Positions 1 through 5,205 of a DNA stretch of 5,978 nt are shown one piece after another. The notes below the pieces were generated by a model. It made no database searches, had not been told where the DNA came from, and saw only the letters and a program-made list of their open reading frames with translations. Source of the stretch: Anaerolineaceae bacterium (GTDB lineage: Bacteria; Chloroflexota; Anaerolineae; Anaerolineales; Villigracilaceae); contig BQMV01000273.1 of NCBI GenBank assembly GCA_022181005.1, positions 1-5,978 on the forward strand. Reading direction: 5' to 3'. Position numbers and translations under genes: made by a program. Each line of letters opens with the position of its first letter. Within the stretch, counting starts at the first letter, position 1.

Positions 1-329
1 TGGGCATCTCCTCCGCCAGCGACATGAGCCTTGCTGAATTCGAGGCGCTGGGGCTCACACAATACACCGGCGCATACGTTATGTCGGTCGCCTCAGGCGG
101 ACCGGCGGATAGAGCGGGTATCCGCGCAGGCAATTCGCCCACGTCCATCGCCGGCTTACAGGCTGGCGGCGACTTAATCATCGCCTTCGATCACAAACCG
201 GTCAAAACCTTCGACGATCTGATCAGTTACCTCATCACCTCTAAATCTCCCGGCGATACGGTAGTTTTAACTGTATTGCGCGGCGATGCGCCGATGGATA
301 TTACAATCACCTTAGGCGAACGTCCATAA
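1..329 (+). CDS. HtrA/DegP-type serine protease, C-terminal PDZ domain (5' partial)
   Basis: The reading frame is open from base 3, so this is the end of a gene that begins outside the window; about 108 residues are visible. They form one PDZ domain. It has a GAYV strand followed by the helix start GGPADRAGIRAG, then a loop, then GGDLIIAFDHKPVKTFDDL and the closing strand pattern PGDTVVLTVLRGD. It ends in TLGERP, a common C-terminus of S1C proteases in the HtrA/DegP/DegQ group. The roughly 12-residue loop between RAG and GGD is familiar from a bacterial and archaeal subgroup of these proteins. Such proteases are exported or membrane-anchored and degrade misfolded envelope proteins; the PDZ domain binds substrate C-termini and controls the protease. 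The trypsin-like domain with the His-Asp-Ser triad is not in view, so activity cannot be judged. A stand-alone PDZ protein is possible but less likely. The gene converges with the molybdoenzyme gene and ends just before a hairpin. Confidence 0.85.
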   Translation, partial: GISSASDMSLAEFEALGLTQYTGAYVMSVASGGPADRAGIRAGNSPTSIAGLQAGGDLIIAFDHKPVKTFDDLISYLITSKSPGDTVVLTVLRGDAPMDITITLGERP

Positions 330-334
330 ACATT

Positions 335-384
335 GATTGAATCAGCCCCTAGAGATGAAAAAATCTCTAGGGGCTGATCTAATC
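335..384. terminator. Bidirectional hairpin between convergent genes
   Basis: A perfect 16-bp inverted repeat has arms at 341-356 and 363-378 (left arm ATCAGCCCCTAGAGAT) with a 6-nt loop GAAAAA. After a 2-nt mismatch on each side, GATT (335-338) and AATC (381-384) add four more pairs. It starts 11 nt after the protease stop codon and ends next to the stop of the minus-strand gene (379-381), so it can serve both converging transcripts. Neither strand has a run of T after the stem, so this is not a textbook intrinsic terminator. It may end transcription inefficiently, act with a factor, or mainly protect the 3' ends. Confidence 0.75.
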
Positions 385-1020
385 AAAACGCTCTTCGCGC
401 CAGACATCCGCGCGATTATGGTACCCGGCTTGCTCCCAAAACCCAAGCCGGTCGCGCGACATAAACTCAAGCGACCTCAGCCACTTTGCGCCTTTCCAGA
501 AATAGGGCGTTGCCAAGTCATCGCGCCCGGGAATCAGCCCCACGGCTCCACGCAGCGGATAACCGTGTTCCAGCGTGATCGGTTCGCCATTAAGATGAGT
601 CGCCAGCAAGAAGCTATCTTGCAACGCAACTTCCAGCGGCAAGTTAACGGTAAACCCGTATTCGGCGTGTTGCATCACATGCGTAGCGGAAGGTTTGACC
701 TTGATCAGCCCCAGTTCCACCATCATTTTTACTGAAACGCCCTCCCAAATCATATCAAATTTACTCCAACGCGTCACACAATGAATATCCATTTGAACCT
801 TGACGCGCGGAAGGTCGTTGAATTCAGCCCACGTCCAACGCTTCTCTTCTTCCACTTCGCCCCATACGCGAAAATCCCAAACAGCGGGATTAAAACTCGG
901 AACGGGTCCGTAATGTAACACGGGAAACTTAAACGTCAACGACTGTCCCGGCGGGAGCCGCCTTTCTTTGCGGACGCGCTCTTCTTCTTTGCGGCGGTCT
1001 TGTCCTTCCGTAGCAACCAT
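379..1020 (-). CDS. Sulfite oxidase-like molybdopterin-dependent oxidoreductase (YuiH-like)
   Basis: This 213-residue protein has the oxidoreductase molybdopterin-binding domain of the sulfite oxidase family. The best markers are LPPGQSLTFKFPVLHYGPVP (residues 22-41), the HCVTRWSKFD segment, EHGYPLR (151-157), YFWKGAKW (173-180) and GFWEQAGYHNRADVWREERF near the end. Cys81, the only cysteine, is the expected thiolate ligand of molybdenum. The whole resembles the short cytoplasmic group typified by Bacillus YuiH. There is no signal peptide or twin-arginine motif, no haem domain and no dimerisation domain, and the N-terminus is strongly charged. The substrate of this group is unsettled, so sulfite oxidation should not be assumed. 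Between PLR and YFWK there are about 15 residues where I expect about six. The ATG at 1018-1020 is supported by AAGGAG (complement of 1026-1031) five nt upstream and by a promoter box just beyond. The gene is divergent from secA. Confidence 0.88.
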   Translation of the reverse strand: MVATEGQDRRKEEERVRKERRLPPGQSLTFKFPVLHYGPVPSFNPAVWDFRVWGEVEEEKRWTWAEFNDLPRVKVQMDIHCVTRWSKFDMIWEGVSVKMMVELGLIKVKPSATHVMQHAEYGFTVNLPLEVALQDSFLLATHLNGEPITLEHGYPLRGAVGLIPGRDDLATPYFWKGAKWLRSLEFMSRDRLGFWEQAGYHNRADVWREERFD

Positions 1021-1040
1021 GATCGCTCCTTCGACGCGAG

Positions 1041-1049
1041 ATTATAACA
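1041..1049 (-). promoter_or_regulatory. Extended -10 promoter of the molybdoenzyme gene
   Basis: Read on the minus strand this is TGTTATAAT, a perfect match to the extended -10 consensus TGnTATAAT. No good -35 hexamer lies 16-18 bp upstream, which is normal for extended -10 promoters. Transcription would start near 1034, giving a leader of about 14 nt that already contains the AAGGAG ribosome binding site. The tight fit with the gene start supports the call. Confidence 0.6.
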
Positions 1050-1052
1050 AGT

Positions 1053-1083
1053 TTGCCTGAAACGCATCCGCTAAGTTTATAAT
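1053..1083 (+). promoter_or_regulatory. Candidate distal secA promoter (P1)
   Basis: TTGCCT (1053-1058) and a perfect TATAAT (1078-1083) are separated by 19 bp, a little longer than ideal. The predicted start is about 1090, exactly where a GC-rich hairpin begins. The transcript would carry a leader of about 120 nt that includes the mini-ORF ahead of secA. The box lies back to back with the minus-strand extended -10, about 30 bp away, so the two promoters could compete. Confidence 0.5.
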
Positions 1084-1089
1084 GGGAAG

Positions 1090-1105
1090 TCGGCGGGAAC
1101 GCCGA
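1090..1105 (+). promoter_or_regulatory. 5' leader hairpin with GNRA tetraloop
   Basis: TCGGCG (1090-1095) and CGCCGA (1100-1105) form a perfect 6-bp stem around GGAA, which fits the GNRA tetraloop rule. The stem sits at the predicted 5' end of the P1 transcript, where it could protect the RNA. Its 3' arm contains CCGA (1102-1105), which can instead pair with TCGG (1110-1113); that alternative would cover the start of the GGAGG ribosome binding site of the mini-ORF. The 6-bp stem should be the stronger one. Function is inferred only from this arrangement. Confidence 0.35.
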
Positions 1106-1120
1106 TTTGTCGGAGGGGAA

Positions 1121-1177
1121 ATGTTTCAATTGAAATTGCAACAAGAGGACGAACTTGGCATGCAGGCAACTCGTTAA
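1121..1177 (+). CDS. Possible 18-codon leader peptide upstream of secA
   Basis: The ATG at 1121 opens a frame encoding MFQLKLQQEDELGMQATR and ends with TAA, 33 nt before the secA start. GGAGGGG (1112-1118) is a strong ribosome binding site, with GGAGG four nt from the ATG; it is stronger than the site of secA itself. A P1 transcript would translate it first. It has no signal sequence, membrane segment or obvious arrest motif, so it does not resemble SecM, VemP or MifM, the known secretion-monitoring leaders. It may be a cis-acting leader whose translation matters more than its product, or a chance frame beside a purine-rich stretch. At this length coding statistics say nothing. Confidence 0.3.
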   Translation: MFQLKLQQEDELGMQATR

Positions 1178-1183
1178 AGGCAG

Positions 1184-1189
1184 TATAAT
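1184..1189 (+). promoter_or_regulatory. Candidate proximal secA promoter -10 box (P2)
   Basis: A perfect TATAAT lies 21 nt before the secA start codon. The hexamer at the usual -35 spacing (TGCAGG, 1161-1166) is poor, and TTGGCA (1155-1160) is too far away at 23 bp. A start near 1196 would give a leader of about 15 nt that just includes the GAAAAGG ribosome binding site. P2 transcripts would bypass the hairpin and the mini-ORF. Confidence 0.4.
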
Positions 1190-1210
1190 GCTTCGCCGAA
1201 AAGGTATTCA

Positions 1211-4200
1211 ATGTTAAAAAGTTTTGTCAAAATGTTCGGGGGCGACCCCAGTAAGAAAACTATCGCGCAGTACGGCGGCGCCGCCGCGCAAGTCAACGAT
1301 CTCGAAGCGGATTTCGAGACGTTATCTGACGACGCACTCAGCGCCAAAACAGACGAATTCCGTGCGCGGCTCGCCGAGTTAATCGGGGATACGGAGGACC
1401 TGTCGGAGAAAGAACAGGCTAAAGTCTGGCAAGACGCGCTAAGCGACATCTTACCGGAAGCGTTCGCGGCAGTGCGCGAGGCTTCGAAACGCACTATCGG
1501 TTTACGCCACTACGATGTGCAGTTAATCGGCGGCGTAGCGCTCCACAAAGGCTCGATCGCTGAGATGCGCACCGGCGAAGGGAAAACGCTCGTCGCCACC
1601 TTGCCAATCTATCTTAACGCTTTGCTTGGTAAAGGCGTGCATCTCATCACGGTCAACGATTATCTAGCGCGGCGCGATGCGCGCTGGATGGCTCCCATCT
1701 TCAACATGCTGGGCTTGACCGTCGGCGTGCTGCAAATGGCGGCAACGACTGAAAACGGCAAGAAAGCGTTTCTTGTCGATCTGGAACGCGAATCGCAGCA
1801 CGAAGATCAACATCAGTTGCGCTTGGTAGATCGCCGCCTCGCCTATGAAGCCGATGTGACCTACGGAACCAATTCCGAGTTTGGCTTCGATTATTTGCGC
1901 GACAACATGACTATGCGACTGGCTGATCGCGTACAGCGCGGACATCATTATGCTATTGTGGACGAGGTAGACAACGTGCTAATTGACGAAGCGCGCACGC
2001 CGCTTATCATCTCCGGTCCCGCTTCAGGGAATTTGGAGTGGTATGGAAAAATGTCGCAGGTGGTCAAACAACTCAAGCCCGAAGATTATGAACTCAACGA
2101 AAAAGATCAGAACGCCTCGCTCACCGAAACGGGATTGATGCACGTTGAGCAGATCTTGGGACAACCGCTGGCGGATCCCGACAGACCGGAAGATGTAACG
2201 CCCGAGCAAGCGCGTCTGCGCGGTTACCTCGAACAAGCCATGCGCGCTCAATTCATCTTCCATCGCAACAAGGATTATCTCGTACAGGGAGGCAAGGTTA
2301 TCATCGTAGATGAACACACCGGGCGGCTCATGCCAGGCAGACGCTGGAGCGACGGTTTACATCAGGCGGTCGAAGCTAAAGAAGGCGTGAAAGTTGAGCC
2401 CGAAAACGTGACGTATGCCACCGTCACCTTGCAGAATTATTTCCGTATGTATAAAAAATTAGCGGGTATGACCGGCACCGCATTGACCGAAGCCGAAGAA
2501 TTCAGCAAGATTTACAACCTCGAAGTTCACTCGATCCCGCCGAACCTCGAATATCAGGCGTTTGGCGGCAACGCGCCGCTAATCGAGATCAAAACCAAGG
2601 ACAAAGACGGTTACGCGTTAGCCTACTTCGCCAAACGCGGCGACAATGAACGCGCGCCGCTCTTCTATCGCAGGCAAGATTTTCCCGACGTCATCTATAA
2701 GACGATCGAATCAAAACTACGCGCTATTGCAACGGAAATCATCCGCGAGCATGTGCGCGGACGCCCCGTCTTAGCCGGCACAACCTCCGTCGAAGCGTCG
2801 GAAAAGCTTTCAGAGCGCCTGAAAGCCGACTCGGTGCGGCGGTTGCTGCAAGTGGCGCTTGTGCGTCATACTTGGATGCAAGCAAATCATCGCGAGGAAG
2901 ACGGACGGCTCATCGCTGAACTTCAGCCGTTTAACGAAACGCTTGAGAAGATTTCGCCGGACGCACTGCGGAAGTTTATCCAACCGTTCGGCATGACAAG
3001 CATCAACCCTGAAGATCCGAACAATATCGCCGTAACGCTTAAGATTCTTCGGTTGGATGAAGCGGATAAGAACCGACTGAAGTCGGCGCTGCAAGGCGGC
3101 GTTCCTCATCAAGTATTGAACGCGCGTAAGCATACCGAAGAGTCTCAGGTGATCGCGGGGGCGGGCGCATTCGGCGCGGTCACTATCGCCACCAACATGG
3201 CGGGGCGCGGCGTGGATATTAAACTCGGCGGCGAAATCGCTGAAGAAGTCATCAGCGCAGTCAACCGCGTATTGCGTAAAGTGGGCTACGAAGACCCGTT
3301 CGACATGTCGCTTGAGGAACGCCGCGTAGCGTTGCAACAAACCGACCCGTCTGCCTTTAGCATTTACGACGCGGAAATCAAACTTTTCCTGCAATACTTT
3401 GAGGACATGGAGCGCGTCAAAGAACTGGGCGGTTTACACGTAGTCGGCTCGGAACGGCACGACGCGCGCCGCATTGACAATCAGTTGCGCGGACGCGCCG
3501 CGCGGCAGGGCGACCCCGGCTCTTCGCGTTTCTACCTTTCGCTTGAAGACGACCTCATGCGCATTCAAGGCGGCTCACAGGTAAGCGGACTTATGGACCG
3601 CATGCGTGTGGACGAATCGCTTCCGCTCGAAGCGGGCGTGGTCAGCCGCGTAATCGAACAAGCCCAACATCGCATCGAAGGCGCGAACTTCGATGTGCGC
3701 AAGCATCTGCTAGAATACGACGATGTGCTTAACAAACAACGCGAGCAGATCTACAATCAACGCGATCGCATCTTCGTCAAAGCAGACCTGCGCGAGGATG
3801 TGACAACGCTTCTTGAAACCGAAGTCGCTCAACGCGTCGAAGCGGAGATGGCTGACGAAGAGGGACCGTGGAAATTGATCGCTTGGCTCGAGCAGGTGCA
3901 ACCGCCGTTTATGACGGGAGAGCGCCTGTTCCCTAGTTTCGGCTTATCTCTGTTGCTGCGAGAACTTTCCGAACCTACCCGCCTTTCTTCCGAAGCCCTC
4001 AGCCTGATCGTCCGCGCTGTCGAAGCCGAGAACGCGCATCACCTGCGCGCAATTGAAACGCTAATTGACAACAGCGAAGGGGCGCTCAATGCGCAAATCG
4101 ACTCGCGCAACGACGCCGTAGACGCATTCTTTGAAAGCCTGCGCGAGCGAGAAGACGCTCCCCGCCCGCAAAAACTCCTAGAGGAACTTAACAACCTGAT

Positions 4201-5200
4201 CGGAATGTCGTTGCGTCTCAGCGGCGAGCAATTGCGCGCGCTAAGCGAAGAGCCTGAGAATGTCAAAGACGACGTCCAAGGGATGATCGAAGCCCAATTG
4301 ACCAGCGCGTATATGGCGCGCGTCATCGCCGCCGCGCAAAATCGCATCGGCGAATCGCTCGGCGAAAAATTTCAGATCGCCAACTGGGACGACGCCGCCG
4401 ACCAGATCATCGAAGCTTCACAAGCCGCCCTGGAACGCCGCCGCGAACGATTAAGCGATCAAATTTCACGCGACCTTGAAACTCTTATGCCGCCCGAGAT
4501 CAACGAAAGCAGCAAACTGCAATTACTGCTCTCGCTCTCGCAAGGCGCGCGCACAGTTTTCGATCAGAAAACTCACCGTCAAGTCAAACAAATCTTTTCG
4601 CGGTTCAGTTATATCTTCCTCATGGCGCAACTGCTCGACGGACGCGATCAAGAAGAGATTACAGACGAGGTATTAGAACATCTCGAAGAAGCGGAAGAAG
4701 CGTTGCGCGTCGCTTGGGGCGAGCGCGAGTTCAATCGTCTCTCAGCTAACGCGCAAAAACTGGCGGATTTCGGCGTTGCGGCAAAGAACGCTTTCGGCGA
4801 GGAAAGGTTAAGCGAATCAGCCGCCGCTTTGAACGAAACAGATCGCGAAGCGTTAGTCGAAGCGATCGGACGTTACGCATTGAACGAAGCTCATCGGCAA
4901 TTATTGCTCAGCGCCACAACCGAATTATGGGTAGATTATCTAACGCGCATCGAAGCCCTACGCGTTTCCATCGGCTTGGAAGCGTACGCGCAACGCGACC
5001 CATTGGTGCAATACAAAGCCCGCGCTTCCGAAATGTTCGCTCAGCTAGTAGAAGACATCCGCGGGCTGGTGATCAGCCGCATCTTTGTGCATCAACCGCG
5101 ACCGGTCGAGATTACGCCGGTAGAACTTTCAGACGCGCGCATAGAAACGCGAACCGTAAGCATAGATCAAGAGAGAAAGAAAAAGCGACGCAGACATTAA
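1211..5200 (+). CDS. secA: Preprotein translocase ATPase SecA, enlarged form
   Basis: SecA is the ATPase that pushes unfolded preproteins through the SecYEG channel. NBD1 has Walker A TGEGKT (121-126), Walker B IVDEVDNVLIDEART (249-263) and NSEFGFDYLRDNM. The preprotein cross-linking domain spans roughly 235-395. NBD1 closes with QNYFRMYKKLAGMTGTA (408-424). NBD2 has GTTSVEASEKLSERL, TIATNMAGRGVDIKLGG (658-674) and the arginine-finger region RRIDNQLRGRAARQGDPGSS. The helical scaffold has LLEYDDVLNKQRE (833-845) and the two-helix finger around LEAYAQRDP, where Tyr1259 matches the tip tyrosine. At 1329 residues it is about 1.5 times the usual 830-910. The extra length lies in NBD1 (about 177-205), NBD2 (446-490, 540-630, 675-738) and the helical wing (about 856-1236). 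The CxCx8C(H/C) zinc tail is absent; the chain ends RKKKRRRH. It has no cysteine. All core motifs are intact in one frame, so it should be functional. The start is supported by MLKSFVKMFG, typical of SecA, and GAAAAGG at 1198-1204. Confidence 0.97.
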   Translation: MLKSFVKMFGGDPSKKTIAQYGGAAAQVNDLEADFETLSDDALSAKTDEFRARLAELIGDTEDLSEKEQAKVWQDALSDILPEAFAAVREASKRTIGLRHYDVQLIGGVALHKGSIAEMRTGEGKTLVATLPIYLNALLGKGVHLITVNDYLARRDARWMAPIFNMLGLTVGVLQMAATTENGKKAFLVDLERESQHEDQHQLRLVDRRLAYEADVTYGTNSEFGFDYLRDNMTMRLADRVQRGHHYAIVDEVDNVLIDEARTPLIISGPASGNLEWYGKMSQVVKQLKPEDYELNEKDQNASLTETGLMHVEQILGQPLADPDRPEDVTPEQARLRGYLEQAMRAQFIFHRNKDYLVQGGKVIIVDEHTGRLMPGRRWSDGLHQAVEAKEGVKVEPENVTYATVTLQNYFRMYKKLAGMTGTALTEAEEFSKIYNLEVHSIPPNLEYQAFGGNAPLIEIKTKDKDGYALAYFAKRGDNERAPLFYRRQDFPDVIYKTIESKLRAIATEIIREHVRGRPVLAGTTSVEASEKLSERLKADSVRRLLQVALVRHTWMQANHREEDGRLIAELQPFNETLEKISPDALRKFIQPFGMTSINPEDPNNIAVTLKILRLDEADKNRLKSALQGGVPHQVLNARKHTEESQVIAGAGAFGAVTIATNMAGRGVDIKLGGEIAEEVISAVNRVLRKVGYEDPFDMSLEERRVALQQTDPSAFSIYDAEIKLFLQYFEDMERVKELGGLHVVGSERHDARRIDNQLRGRAARQGDPGSSRFYLSLEDDLMRIQGGSQVSGLMDRMRVDESLPLEAGVVSRVIEQAQHRIEGANFDVRKHLLEYDDVLNKQREQIYNQRDRIFVKADLREDVTTLLETEVAQRVEAEMADEEGPWKLIAWLEQVQPPFMTGERLFPSFGLSLLLRELSEPTRLSSEALSLIVRAVEAENAHHLRAIETLIDNSEGALNAQIDSRNDAVDAFFESLREREDAPRPQKLLEELNNLIGMSLRLSGEQLRALSEEPENVKDDVQGMIEAQLTSAYMARVIAAAQNRIGESLGEKFQIANWDDAADQIIEASQAALERRRERLSDQISRDLETLMPPEINESSKLQLLLSLSQGARTVFDQKTHRQVKQIFSRFSYIFLMAQLLDGRDQEEITDEVLEHLEEAEEALRVAWGEREFNRLSANAQKLADFGVAAKNAFGEERLSESAAALNETDREALVEAIGRYALNEAHRQLLLSATTELWVDYLTRIEALRVSIGLEAYAQRDPLVQYKARASEMFAQLVEDIRGLVISRIFVHQPRPVEITPVELSDARIETRTVSIDQERKKKRRRH

Positions 5201-5205
5201 CCGTT

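Noticed and set aside
337..735. Plus-strand open frame of 132 codons
   Set aside because: It lies antisense to the well-supported molybdoenzyme gene and begins inside the terminator hairpin; the product looks like no known protein.
929..1144. Minus-strand frame of 71 codons across the control region
   Set aside because: It overlaps the start of the molybdoenzyme gene in another frame, spans the promoters, and its product is an Arg/Pro-rich string typical of a chance frame.
1053..1169. Inverted repeat TTGCCTG (1053-1059) and CAGGCAA (1163-1169)
   Set aside because: Only 7 bp, over 100 nt apart, with no extension of the match; about one such pair is expected by chance in a region of this size.
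1121..1177. A SecM orthologue
   Set aside because: The peptide has only 18 residues, with no signal sequence and no SecM arrest motif; at most it is an unrelated leader.
2810..3394. Minus-strand frame of 194 codons inside secA
   Set aside because: It is antisense to an intact SecA NBD2. The Cys/His/Arg-rich composition is what reverse reading of this GC-skewed codon use produces.
3764..3771. GCGATCGC palindrome like the cyanobacterial HIP1 repeat
   Set aside because: I noticed it clearly once, within coding sequence; it is not enriched, and the genes do not suggest a cyanobacterium.
4476..4676. Plus-strand frame of 66 codons inside the SecA wing region
   Set aside because: It overlaps secA in another frame, has no convincing ribosome binding site, and its Arg/Ser/Lys-rich sequence shows no recognisable domain.
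1211..5200. Idea that the long SecA is a fusion of SecA with a second protein or a product of a frameshift
   Set aside because: The conserved two-helix finger comes after the large insert, so the insert lies within one SecA chain, and the frame is continuous with every core motif in order.
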